A stretch of 64,000 nt of DNA from Azoarcus sp. CIB (GTDB taxonomy: Bacteria; Pseudomonadota; Gammaproteobacteria; Burkholderiales; Rhodocyclaceae), in the NCBI RefSeq assembly GCF_001190925.1, contig NZ_CP011072.1:5022001-5086000 (forward strand), in the 5' to 3' direction. Made by a program: the position numbers and the translations under genes. The notes beneath the pieces are model-generated. The model was not told the origin of the DNA, ran no database searches, and saw only the letters and a program-made list of their open reading frames with translations. The number at the start of each line of letters is the position of its first letter. Positions within the stretch are counted from its first letter, which is position 1. Shown here piece by piece: positions 39,584 through 47,319 of the stretch.

Positions 39584-40786
39584 TCAGGGATCGCGCATCA
39601 TCGACCGCAACTGCGCCAGGTAAGCGCGCGCCATCTCACGGTCGGGGCCATTGGACGCAGCAGGTGACGACGGCGCAGGAGCCGTGGCTCGAGGCGGTGG
39701 CGGCACTGGGCTGCCTTCGCCCGCCCAGGCCTTGAACTCCCCGCGAATCGCCTTCTGGATGATGCCGAATAGGTAGCCAGCCGGATTGCGCACCGTGCCG
39801 CCGCGGCAGCGCGCCGCCCACTCGTCGAGCACCGCCTGCCGCTGGGCTTCGTCCACCTGCTGCAGAGCGATCAATGCACCTGCCTGCTGCTCGTCCTTCA
39901 AATTCAGGAAGCGCTCAGGCAGGCGCAGGTTCTGCAAGGCCTTCGCGCGCGGTATTGTACATACTTCATTTATACGATCCTTACGTACGGTACGGTCTTC
40001 CTTCGGATTCCGAAGAGAGCCGTCCGGCGCGGGTTTTGGTCCTGCTCCGGATTCCGAAGACGGGTGTTCTGCATTCCGAAGCAAGCCCTCCCTGCCTCCT
40101 TCGGAATCGTGATCGGTGCCATCCTGTGGATAAGTCTCTGGCATCCAGCCATGCCGGACCATGCGCTGCGCGAGCACCTGCAGGCGTGTCGGCAGCATGC
40201 GACCGCTGAGCAACGGGTCTTCGGCGATTTCCTTCAGCGTGTGTATGCCGACGATCTGCACCGCCTTGGCGGCATGGGTGAGGGCCTGGCTCACCAGACC
40301 CAAGTAGTCGGGGTCGAGTTGCATCGCCTCGAAAGGCGTCAGCGGTTCGTCGTGCAGAACATAGAGGTTGCCCAGGATGCGGCCGGTCTTCGGATCGCGC
40401 CGTCGCCGCACCAGACTCAACCAGCGCGTCAGCCGCAGCAGCGTCAGGGCACGCGCGACGGTTTCGTGCGATGCCAGCGCCGCGCACGGCATCGACGCCA
40501 GGTAGGGCCGCAGCTGGTCGTAGGTCGGGAACGCGGTCACGCCGTCGTCGTTGAGCTGCAGGCGGAACACCTGCCAAGCGTTGCGCTCCAGCGGCGTCAG
40601 GCGCCGGTCGAGAAACAGCGCCCGCGGCACGCTCTCGTGGCGGTTGCCGCTGTAGAGGAATCCATCGGCGGCGGGCGCCGAGGCTTGGCTTGATCGTGGG
40701 TCCGGTGCCAGCTCGCGCAGCGCATCGTCGAACAACGCCGACAGCACCAAGGGACCATCGCGCCGTGGCGCGCCGCCCGTGGCCAT
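39584..40786 (-). CDS. STY4528-family ICE replication protein
   Basis: 400 residues. The N-terminal half (about 45-200) is a winged-helix replication domain: VPRALFLDRRLTPLERNAWQVFRLQLNDDG, TFPTYDQLRPYLASMPC-like and LRLTRWLSLVRRRRDPKTGRILGNLYVLHDEPL. A disordered linker (about 225-270) is encoded by DNA with iteron-like repeats. The C-terminal domain, RLPERFLNLKDEQQAGALIALQ...RNPAGYLFGIIQKAIRGEFKAWAG, matches STY4528 and DnaT-like proteins. It probably initiates or primes ICE replication. It lies three bases downstream of the DUF2857 gene, within the operon that runs from alpA. Confidence 0.85.
   Translation of the reverse strand: MATGGAPRRDGPLVLSALFDDALRELAPDPRSSQASAPAADGFLYSGNRHESVPRALFLDRRLTPLERNAWQVFRLQLNDDGVTAFPTYDQLRPYLASMPCAALASHETVARALTLLRLTRWLSLVRRRRDPKTGRILGNLYVLHDEPLTPFEAMQLDPDYLGLVSQALTHAAKAVQIVGIHTLKEIAEDPLLSGRMLPTRLQVLAQRMVRHGWMPETYPQDGTDHDSEGGREGLLRNAEHPSSESGAGPKPAPDGSLRNPKEDRTVRKDRINEVCTIPRAKALQNLRLPERFLNLKDEQQAGALIALQQVDEAQRQAVLDEWAARCRGGTVRNPAGYLFGIIQKAIRGEFKAWAGEGSPVPPPPRATAPAPSSPAASNGPDREMARAYLAQLRSMMRDP
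39955..40108. repeat. Iteron-like repeats with AT-rich patch inside the replication gene (candidate origin)
   Basis: ATTCCGAAG occurs at 40008-40016, 40052-40060 and 40074-40082, and in inverse as CTTCGGAAT at 40100-40108. The first three starts are 44 and 22 bases apart, multiples of two helical turns. Beside them is an AT-rich patch (about 39955-39995, including TTGTACATACTTCATTTATA) in otherwise GC-rich DNA. The stretch codes for the variable linker of the replication protein, where sequence is free to carry a DNA signal. Confidence 0.45.
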
Positions 40787-40789
40787 GGA

Positions 40790-41350
40790 CTACACGACTC
40801 CCTGGTCGATCCAGTTCCGAATCGCCGCCCAGATCACCGACATCGGCAGCATCAGGGTTTCGGCGAGGTCCATGGTCAGCGCCAGCATCGCCACGTCGTC
40901 GTCCAGCGCGATGTGACGCTCGGTGATACCGGCCTTCCAGTGCTCCCACAAGGCAGCGTCCTGCACCTCGTCCAGCACCGGATGCCGCCCCTTGCGCTTG
41001 GGCAACCCGAGGATGTCGCGCCGTAGGGCGACTTCCTGATGCGTGAGGCCGTAGAAGCGGCTCACCATCTCCGTGCTCGCACCCAGGCGCAGCATGCGAT
41101 CCACCGTGGCGATTTCCTGCTCCACGTCATGCACCTGGTTCAGCAGCCGTTTCAGCACCTCGCGGTTGACCGAGACCGAGCACCACGACACCGTGGCGTT
41201 GACCAGCACGCTGACCAGCGCCGGATGCTTGAGCGCATCCAGTTCCTCGTCGCCAAAGCCCATCGCCTTGCAGCGACGCAGTTGGCCGTTGCGCAGATCG
41301 TGCAGCGCCTGGGCGATGACGGCCTGGTTGAGCGGATGGGGTGACGACAT
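40790..41350 (-). CDS. DUF2857 family protein, candidate transfer-competence activator subunit
   Basis: 186 residues: LNQAVIAQALHDLRNGQLRRCKAMGFGDEELDALKHPALVSVLVNATVSWCSVSVNREVL, then VDRMLRLGASTEMVSRFYGLTHQEVALRRDILGLPKRKGR (about 83-122), a helix-turn-helix-like segment, and a helical tail. It is a DUF2857 protein. From memory, in ICEclc a DUF2857 protein downstream of parB belongs to the FlhDC-like BisDC activator that switches on transfer genes. I cannot say which subunit this is or whether a second one is encoded here. It is 15 bases after the ParB stop. Confidence 0.75.
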   Translation of the reverse strand: MSSPHPLNQAVIAQALHDLRNGQLRRCKAMGFGDEELDALKHPALVSVLVNATVSWCSVSVNREVLKRLLNQVHDVEQEIATVDRMLRLGASTEMVSRFYGLTHQEVALRRDILGLPKRKGRHPVLDEVQDAALWEHWKAGITERHIALDDDVAMLALTMDLAETLMLPMSVIWAAIRNWIDQGVV

Positions 41351-41365
41351 GGTGGCCTCCCACGC

Positions 41366-43063
41366 TCAGGGTTTGTGGCTCGGGGCGACGGATGCCACAC
41401 CGGTCTCCAGGTCCAGCAGGCGACGCGCCAGGCGCAGCAGCCGGAACAGCTTCACCAGGCCGGCGTCGCTCAGGCGCATGGACGTTCCGCCGCCGCGCAG
41501 CAGCGGCGCCAGGTCGTTGGCCAATCGCTCACGATCCAGGCCCGGCGCAGGTACCCGCGCCGCGCTCAGCGCATGCAGCAGCGTCAGCACGGCACGAGCG
41601 AAGGCCGGAAAGTCCTTTGTCTGGCAAATGGCAGTAGTCGCACAGATAAAGCCGATGCCGCTCTCACTGGGCTCGATGTGCTCGGCGACCGCAGCCTCCT
41701 CGGCGATCTCGCGAGCGAACTGTGCGATATGCACCCGGAGCCGGTCCGGCCCATCCAGTCCGGGCTCGATGTACCAGACATCTGAAATCGGGTAGAGCCC
41801 GCCGACCTGTACAGGAATCGCACGCAAGGCATCGGTCTCGAAATCGGGCAGCTTGTCGCCCATCTGATCCGCCACCAGGCGCTGAATGGATTGCAGGCGT
41901 TCAGTGGTCAGCGCCGGAGACACGATGTGTCCCTGCAGACGCTCCGCATCGCGATCGGCCGGTTCTGGTGCGGCGCCTACTCCCTCACCTTGCTCATTGC
42001 CAAGCGCGAGCGCCGTAGCAGTCTGTGTCGGGGGAAGCTCGGCAACGGGTCCAGCCGGTGCGCCAGCCTGCTGAGCAGGTGTCGCCGCCGGAGGTGGCGA
42101 TGCAGGCCTCGGCGTCGCGGGCACGATGGGTGCCGCCGGGCTCACAGGCGCCGGCTCGCGGGTCAAGGCCCGATGGCGGATTTCGCTGTCGTCGATCTCC
42201 AGGCTCAGCGTGTCATAGTCCGCTTCCAGGAAGTCGGCCATCTGACCCACCAGTTCGTCCTGCACCCGCTGGAACGAGAAGTCATCCGGCTGCGAGTCGA
42301 ACTGCGACAGCACATCCTGGAACAGCGTGGCGAAGTCCACGGCGAGGTGACGGCCCAGCGCTCTCCGTTCCCAGGTGCGCTCGCACGCCTTGCGCAGCAC
42401 CGCGAGCCGTTCCACCTGATGCCGGCCCAGCCCGCCGTACAGCACTGTCGGAATCGCCGGCAGCAGGTAGCGCACCGAATCCTGCATGCGACTGATGTGG
42501 GACTGCTGCACCGGATAGCCATCGCCCGTCAGGCGCCGCGCCAGCTCGGACTGAGTCAGCGTGCTGCCGGTTTCCTGTTCGTAGAACTCGCGCGCCTTCT
42601 CCACCCCCAGGGCGCGCTCGATGAATGTCAGGCCGCCGCGCAGCTCGTTTTCGGCGAGGTGGCCCGTCAAGGCGACGATTTCGCCCCGTTCTGGCCAGGG
42701 GCGGAACAGGCAGGAAATGCGGAAGAACCGTTCCTGCTTGGTCTCGGTCCACAGCTCGCGAAGAATGGCCAGTCGCGTATTGCCGCCATTGCGAATGATG
42801 AAGTGTTCTTCGCCGGGCCTGCGTGTGATCGCCGGTGAAGCATCCAGCCCGCGCTCACGGATGGACGCCTTGATTTCCTCGTACGCCGGATTGCGCTTGA
42901 CGCGAGGGTCGTGGTCATAGGGGCGCAACTGGTCCAGCGTTACGATCATCGGCGTATCGGCGATGGGGTCGCTCAAGACCGTTACCGTCGGACCGCTCCG
43001 CTCGAAGCCGGAGGCCATCAGCTTGGCGGCCATGTCCTGCGGGGTCAGATCAGCCAAGGCCAT
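41366..43063 (-). CDS. parB: ICE ParB-family protein
   Basis: 565 residues from the ATG at 43063. The ParB N-terminal nuclease-like domain, TLDQLRPYDHDPRVKRNPAYEEIKASIRERGLDASPAITRRPGEEHFIIRNGGNTRLAILRELW (about 43-105), carries the GGNTR variant of the GERRxRA CTP-binding motif. The helix-turn-helix region is TLTQSELARRLTGDGYPVQQSHISRMQDSVRYLLPAIP (about 165-202). A long helical C-terminal part is interrupted by a proline/alanine linker near 315-350. It works with ParA in ICE maintenance or transfer competence. The longer frame was rejected because it runs back into the Shi-like gene. Order AlpA-ParA-Shi-ParB is that of ICEclc. Confidence 0.88.
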   Translation of the reverse strand: MALADLTPQDMAAKLMASGFERSGPTVTVLSDPIADTPMIVTLDQLRPYDHDPRVKRNPAYEEIKASIRERGLDASPAITRRPGEEHFIIRNGGNTRLAILRELWTETKQERFFRISCLFRPWPERGEIVALTGHLAENELRGGLTFIERALGVEKAREFYEQETGSTLTQSELARRLTGDGYPVQQSHISRMQDSVRYLLPAIPTVLYGGLGRHQVERLAVLRKACERTWERRALGRHLAVDFATLFQDVLSQFDSQPDDFSFQRVQDELVGQMADFLEADYDTLSLEIDDSEIRHRALTREPAPVSPAAPIVPATPRPASPPPAATPAQQAGAPAGPVAELPPTQTATALALGNEQGEGVGAAPEPADRDAERLQGHIVSPALTTERLQSIQRLVADQMGDKLPDFETDALRAIPVQVGGLYPISDVWYIEPGLDGPDRLRVHIAQFAREIAEEAAVAEHIEPSESGIGFICATTAICQTKDFPAFARAVLTLLHALSAARVPAPGLDRERLANDLAPLLRGGGTSMRLSDAGLVKLFRLLRLARRLLDLETGVASVAPSHKP

Positions 43064-43307
43064 TCTCCTGGGCCGGTATCCGGCTGATGGCTGCCTCCCG
43101 ATCGGCACGACGAAGCTGCGCGCGAGCATTGAGCCCGGCACGATGGTCGCTCGCCGTCGAACTGGTGTAGATCGATGCGCGACCTGGCTTGGTGAACTTC
43201 AAGTGGCCGCCTGGCGTGCGCACCACATGCCAACCTTCACCCAGGGCAAAGTCGATCAGCGCCCGCAGCCGCTTGTGGCCGCGCGCCAGGTCATGCGCGT
43301 TCGCCAT
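43050..43307 (-). CDS. Shi-like small protein with HicA-type fold
   Basis: 85 residues: KRLRALIDFALGEGWHVVRTPGGHLKFTKPG is the HicA-like double-stranded RNA-binding pattern with the catalytic-type His after GG. No HicB partner is present. Its place between parA and parB is that of shi in ICEclc, where, from memory, parA-shi slow growth of transfer-competent donor cells and support transfer. It overlaps the ends of both neighbours (14 and 17 bases), so it is tightly coupled. Confidence 0.75.
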   Translation of the reverse strand: MANAHDLARGHKRLRALIDFALGEGWHVVRTPGGHLKFTKPGRASIYTSSTASDHRAGLNARAQLRRADREAAISRIPAQENGLG

Positions 43308-44169
43308 CGCCCTCGCTCCTTGTCACGCCTCTCGCATCGGATCGGCCGGTCACCTGCGCAAAGCGTTCCCGCCACTGCGGAAACAGCTCGCCGGAAAGGG
43401 CGCGCATCGTCGTCAGCGCCGAAGGCGCGACACGACCGGCGGGCTGGCGGTGCTCGACCTGATGCACCGGCAGGCCTCGTGTCGCCGCACGCGGATAGGC
43501 TTCAATGGCTGGTACGTCGGTGTCCAGCACCTGCACGCCTGCCTGTCCTTGGAACATCTGCCGCAGCGTCTGCTGAATCAGCCGGGCATTCGACGAGACC
43601 GGGTGTACCCGGTTGATGAGCAGGTGCAGCGGTGGAGGCTCGATGCCGAGGAGCCGGTACGGCCCGATGTCCTCGATCAGTTGCAGCGTGCCGCGCCGCA
43701 ACTCACGTGCCGCCAGAATCTCCGGCGTCACCGGCGACAGCGCCATGTTCGAGGCCAACACCGCCATTTCCAGCAGCACGCTGCGAGCGCCCTGTGTGTC
43801 GATCAGCACCAGGTCATAGAACGGCGCCAGCGCGGGTAGCAGGTGTCGGAGCCGCAGGCGCCCGTCCGGCGCATGCAGCAGCAGCGTGTTCAGTTCTCCG
43901 CGATCGTCGTTCGACAGCACCAGGTCCAGTCCGGCAATCGCAGTGCGCGACACCAGTTGATCGATGCGACGCTCGTTGAACGCCAGCAACTCGTAGATGC
44001 CGGCGGGCGCACGCGCGCTCAGCGCGAAGTAACTCGACAGCGTAGGTTGCACGTCCAGATCGAGCAGCAGTACGCGCAGCCCTGCGTCGGCGACAAAGGC
44101 GCCCAGGTTTGCTGCCGTTGTCGTCTTGCCCACGCCGCCTTTGGTCGAAATGATCGAGATGACCAGCAT
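43291..44169 (-). CDS. parA: ParA-family ATPase
   Basis: 292 residues with the deviant Walker A KGGVGKTT (10-17), LLLDLDVQPTLSSYF (about 35-49), and YDLVLIDTQGARSVLLEMAVLASNMALSPVTPE (about 108-140), the ParA switch II and downstream region. It binds DNA non-specifically in the ATP form in relatives and partners ParB. Starting at 44169, 42 bases after AlpA, it is the second gene of the alpA-parA-shi-parB operon of the ICE. Confidence 0.9.
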   Translation of the reverse strand: MLVISIISTKGGVGKTTTAANLGAFVADAGLRVLLLDLDVQPTLSSYFALSARAPAGIYELLAFNERRIDQLVSRTAIAGLDLVLSNDDRGELNTLLLHAPDGRLRLRHLLPALAPFYDLVLIDTQGARSVLLEMAVLASNMALSPVTPEILAARELRRGTLQLIEDIGPYRLLGIEPPPLHLLINRVHPVSSNARLIQQTLRQMFQGQAGVQVLDTDVPAIEAYPRAATRGLPVHQVEHRQPAGRVAPSALTTMRALSGELFPQWRERFAQVTGRSDARGVTRSEGDGERA

Positions 44170-44210
44170 CGTCAGGCTCCTCGTCGCGTTGTCGGAGTAC
44201 GGAACGAGGA

Positions 44211-44426
44211 TCAGATGCGCTCACTGCGGCGCTCGGCGATCCACTGCTCGATCTCGAGCGAGTCCCACCCGACAGCACGAATTCCAAGACGTATGGCTTT
44301 CGGAAACTTGCCCGACTTCATCAGGTTGTAAATGTGGGCGCGCTTGAAGCCGGTCTTGGCTTCGACTTCCTCGCGGCGCAGGATGCGGTGCTCACCCGCA
44401 GGCAGCGGAAGTGGCTTATCCGACAT
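44211..44426 (-). CDS. alpA: AlpA-family excisionase/regulator
   Basis: 71 residues from the ATG at 44426, preceded by AAGGAGT. RILRREEVEAKTGFKRAHIYNLMKSGKFPKAIRLGIRAVGWDSLEIEQWI is the complete winged helix of AlpA/MerR-like excisionases. It is the first gene of the competence operon in ICEclc-like elements. The paired palindromes at 44503-44529 lie 77-103 bases upstream and are the likely site of the activating regulator. The gene upstream encodes a BisR-like protein. Confidence 0.9.
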   Translation of the reverse strand: MSDKPLPLPAGEHRILRREEVEAKTGFKRAHIYNLMKSGKFPKAIRLGIRAVGWDSLEIEQWIAERRSERI

Positions 44427-44502
44427 GAGGGGCACTCCTTAGCGCTTACTGGCGCATGTTTGGCGTAACCCGTAATTGACAGGAACCCCGGGGGAAAGAA
44501 CA

Positions 44503-44529
44503 CCGCAAATGCGGTTTCTGCGACCGCAG
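44503..44529. promoter_or_regulatory. Paired 12-bp palindromes upstream of alpA
   Basis: CCGCA-AA-TGCGG (44503-44514) and CTGCG-AC-CGCAG (44518-44529) stand three bases apart in the gap between the BisR-like gene and alpA. Both use a TGCG/CGCA half-site. Given the ICEclc scheme in which BisR activates the alpA promoter (from memory), they are good candidates for its binding site. Confidence 0.5.
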
Positions 44530-44547
44530 ATTGGGGCTTGACGCCCT

Positions 44548-45279
44548 TCAGTGGCTCGCTGCCTGCAACCTGCGGCGGGCCTGAGCAAACTTGGCCTGCA
44601 GCGTGCGCTCGGTGATGCCCATGAGGTTGCCGTGATGGGCGATCAAGGCGCTGATGATCGCGTCCTGGCTGTTGAAACTGGAGTATGGAGCCCCGGAAGG
44701 GGTGCGTCCGAGCATCAAGGCCAGCATCGTGCCGATGATGTTCAGATAAGTGGTCTCGCCACGATCACTGAGGGGGCACAGGGTGCAATTGAGATTCGGA
44801 GATCCTTGCTTCTTCTGCTGCTCTTGAAGCTGATGCAACTGATGGCGACATTGCTCGAGCTGGGACTTCAGCGCTTCCCGTTCGACCAAGAGCGCATGAC
44901 CCGCCTCCAGGGTGATCACCGGGTGGGCGATCCTCTCGTGACGGGAGAAGAGGAACGCCGGCCGCTGCTCCGGATAGCTTCGTAGCATCCACCGCTTGAG
45001 GTCGACGTGGCGAACGGTCAGCTCAGGCGAGTCCCACAGGGACTTGTCGCTCATCGTAATCCCGTTCAGTCCGTAAGGCAGCTCGCCGTGGAAGATGGCA
45101 TCGTAAATGCGATCGGTATACAGGCGGAGTTCATTGCAGCGCGGGCAATTCAACGTCTCAGGCAAGCGCCCGGACCTGACAGCCGCGAGGATGTCATCCC
45201 TGAACCGATACAACCCAGCCCATCGGATGGCTGCATCGATGGGCCGGTAATACACCTCCGAAAGCGAACTCCCTTGCAT
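44548..45279 (-). CDS. BisR-like protein at the right end of the ICE
   Basis: 243 residues starting MQGSSLSEVYYRPIDAAIRWAGLYRF, an ICE-specific N-terminal domain that includes NCPRCNELRLYTDRIYDAIFHGELPYGLNGIT with one CxxC pair. A coiled coil follows (about 125-160, QCRHQLHQLQEQQKKQ), then a NCTLCPLSDRGETTYLNIIGTMLALMLGRT segment and a C-terminal helical domain ending KFAQARRRLQAASH. Position (next to alpA, at the ICE end) and length (about 250) fit BisR, the bistability regulator of ICEclc. I rely on context, not on a recognised domain. Its own promoter region is the 45.3-kb gap. Confidence 0.65.
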   Translation of the reverse strand: MQGSSLSEVYYRPIDAAIRWAGLYRFRDDILAAVRSGRLPETLNCPRCNELRLYTDRIYDAIFHGELPYGLNGITMSDKSLWDSPELTVRHVDLKRWMLRSYPEQRPAFLFSRHERIAHPVITLEAGHALLVEREALKSQLEQCRHQLHQLQEQQKKQGSPNLNCTLCPLSDRGETTYLNIIGTMLALMLGRTPSGAPYSSFNSQDAIISALIAHHGNLMGITERTLQAKFAQARRRLQAASH

Positions 45280-45934
45280 GTAGTTGCTCCCTTGTAACTG
45301 CTACCCCCACAAGGGCTCCTGGCTGCCCCGGCCGTGGCCAGTGCTTTGAAATCGCGTCAGCGGTACGATGACGCTATGCAGCCCTGCGCGGAAGGATCGG
45401 GCTTCATCGCGAATACCGCGACCAGATCGGGCTCGGTGTCGGCGTTGCATCCGGTGCTACCCCGGGGTAGCCAACGTAGGACCTTGACGAGTGGTCGGTA
45501 ATCGCACGCAGGTCGACTCCGGCGTCCGCAAGATGGGGGGCTACGCCTCTGTTGCCGCGCATGCAATCATCATGATCGCGCGAAGCGCCGGCAAGACCGG
45601 CTGAGAATGAACTGATCTCGCGGCGATCTATGACACTGCGATATCCCGCAATGCGAAGCTTCACGTCGCCCAATGTCAGGCAAAAGCGCCGTGGGTCAGA
45701 CCTGATCGGTATGCTGATAGCCTGAAAAGGAATCGCGCCGCAGGAGGTATGAGCGTTCAACGGGGGGCCAGGAAGGCAGCCCGTGCGCTGGCTGTCCATG
45801 GCTGAGGATGGCCCGCCTTGGAGCGAAGACGTTGCCTGCTTTCCGACTAGCGGGGTAAACTAGTCCATGAGCCAGTCCAATGGCTGGTTTGGGTTTGGAA
45901 AAATCGATTATGACTCAACAACTTGGGAGTCGGA
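45280..45934. other. Terminal non-coding region of the ICE
   Basis: About 655 bases between the BisR-like start and the att site, without a credible gene. It holds a perfect 16-bp palindrome GCTACCCCGGGGTAGC (45456-45471), a degenerate copy of the GGAAGGC...GGCT repeat (45771-45806), and short dyads ACTAG/CTAGT and CCAG/CTGG near 45850-45890. Integrase arm sites and the bisR promoter are expected here. Confidence 0.45.
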
Positions 45935-45957
45935 TTCGATTCCCATCGCCCGCTCCA
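45935..45957 (+). repeat. ICE attachment site (attR): 3' end of tRNA-Gly(CCC)
   Basis: The 23 bases match the T-arm and acceptor end of tRNA-Gly(CCC), including ATTCCCATCGCCCGCTCCA. The 5' part of a tRNA is absent and the sequence before it is ICE DNA, so this is the junction copy left after integration into the tRNA 3' end. The intact gene should be at the other end of the element, to the left of this window. ICEclc-like elements also use a tRNA-Gly. Confidence 0.85.
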
Positions 45958-45968
45958 GATTCCCCAGG

Positions 45969-45994
45969 AAGGGCCCGGCAGTTGCCGGGCCCTT
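45969..45994 (+). terminator. Hairpin terminator of the original tRNA-Gly gene
   Basis: A perfect 12-bp stem AAGGGCCCGGCA/TGCCGGGCCCTT with a two-base loop, 11 bases after the tRNA 3' end, followed by a short T-rich run. It belongs to the host chromosome and supports the att assignment. Confidence 0.75.
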
Positions 45995-46017
45995 CTTCAT
46001 TTGGATTCGCGCTTCGC

Positions 46018-46548
46018 CTACTTCAGGCGCGCGATCACGCCGCACGCGACGCGCGCGCCGGAGTTGCCGGTCGGCTGGGTGGTGAAATCGTCCGGGGCGG
46101 CGTGCACGATGAGGCCGCGGCCGACGATGTTGCCCTTGGCCTTGCCGCTGATCGTCAGCCCCTCGAGGATGGTGCCGAACGTCGCGTCGCCGTTCGCATC
46201 GGCGACCAGCATCGGCATGTCGCCGAGGTGGTGATCGCCTTTCGCCGGGTCGCCGTGCGGCTTGCCGGTCGGGTTGAAATGGCCGCCGGCGCTGGTGGCG
46301 TCGGGCGCGGAACAGTCGCCCTGCTCGTGGATGTGGAAGCCATGCTTGCCGGGCGAGAGGCCCGTCACGCTGGCGTCGATGACCACACCGCCATCGACTT
46401 CGGTGAATTTCACCATGCCGGACGCGCTATTGCCCTTGGTCGGCGCGAGGGACGCTTCCGCGGTGATCGGCCCGCCAAGGCCGAGGTTGCTGCAGGCGGC
46501 GATGAGGAGGCTTGCTGGCAGTGTCGGGATGAGGGAGCGGAATTCCAT
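46018..46548 (-). CDS. sodC: Cu/Zn superoxide dismutase, probable lipoprotein
   Basis: 176 residues with a lipoprotein-type signal (ASLLIAACS, Cys about 19) and the SodC fold. HGFHIHEQGDC (about 69-79) and GGHFNPTGKPHG (about 88-99) supply copper and zinc ligands, DHHLGDMP the further ligands, and GNSGARVACGVI the C-terminal arginine and cysteine. It detoxifies superoxide in the periplasm. It is the first chromosomal gene after the ICE and is transcribed towards it. The stop lies 24 bases from the tRNA terminator hairpin. Confidence 0.93.
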   Translation of the reverse strand: MEFRSLIPTLPASLLIAACSNLGLGGPITAEASLAPTKGNSASGMVKFTEVDGGVVIDASVTGLSPGKHGFHIHEQGDCSAPDATSAGGHFNPTGKPHGDPAKGDHHLGDMPMLVADANGDATFGTILEGLTISGKAKGNIVGRGLIVHAAPDDFTTQPTGNSGARVACGVIARLK

Positions 46549-46674
46549 GTTCTTCTATCCTTTCTCTAATGGAGGATGTCGTGCGTCCGGAATTCATGCC
46601 GGCCACAATTCATCATGGACCATTAATACGCCGAAAGGAATAGCGCCCCGCCCGCAACGGGGGAGGGGTTCGGC

Positions 46675-47175
46675 TCAGCCCGTGGCGAGGCGGCGGTAGG
46701 CGCCGCCGTGGTAAATCAGCGGGGCACGGTCTTCGCGGTCGAAGCGCACGACTTCGGAGATGAAGACGAGATGGTCGCCGCCGTCGTGGCGCACGGTGTT
46801 GCGGCATTCGAAGCGCGCGCAGCAGTTCTTCAGCAGCGGCACGCCATACAGGCCGTCGTCGATGTCGAGTCCGGCGAACTTGTCGTCCGAGCGCGTCGCG
46901 AAAAGCTGCGACAGGTTCTGCTGGTCCTCAGCGAGCACGTTCACCGCGTAGTATTCGCAGGCTTCGAACACCGGCAGGCTGGCAAGATTGCGCGACAGGC
47001 TCCACACGATGAGCGGCGGGTCGAGCGACACGGAGTTGAAGGAGTTGACCGTCAGGCCGATCCCTTCGCCGCTGGGCGCGCGCGTCGTGACGACGGCGAT
47101 ACCGGTGGCGAACATGCCGAGGGCATCGCGAAAGGCGCGGGTGAAATCCTGATGGGTGACGGGCGGCTGGGACAT
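46675..47175 (-). CDS. Flavin reductase-like protein (NADH:FMN oxidoreductase)
   Basis: 166 residues from the ATG at 47175. It has the flavin reductase domain: RDALGMFATGIAVVTTRAPSGEGIGLTVNSFNSVSLDPPLIVWSL (about 14-58) with the FMN-binding T-x-NSF motif, LPVFEACEYYAVNVLAEDQ, and a C-terminal GGDHLVFISEV segment. Such proteins supply reduced flavin to monooxygenases. No monooxygenase gene is next to it. The longer frame upstream overlaps the divergent mutY promoter region and was rejected. Confidence 0.85.
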   Translation of the reverse strand: MSQPPVTHQDFTRAFRDALGMFATGIAVVTTRAPSGEGIGLTVNSFNSVSLDPPLIVWSLSRNLASLPVFEACEYYAVNVLAEDQQNLSQLFATRSDDKFAGLDIDDGLYGVPLLKNCCARFECRNTVRHDGGDHLVFISEVVRFDREDRAPLIYHGGAYRRLATG

Positions 47176-47319
47176 GGGCGGTTCTTGTAAGCAACGCCAG
47201 CCCTTCTCGGGGCGGGCGGGGAATTGGATGGAACCGGCGATTATCGCTGCGCGCACTGCGCAGGGCAACGCGGCGGGGGCGGAAACGCAACCGGGAAAGG
47301 GAAAAGGACTGGGGAAGGA

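Noticed and set aside
43050-43307. A HicAB toxin-antitoxin system
   Set aside because: The protein has a HicA-like fold but no HicB neighbour, and its place between parA and parB points to a Shi-like ICE function.
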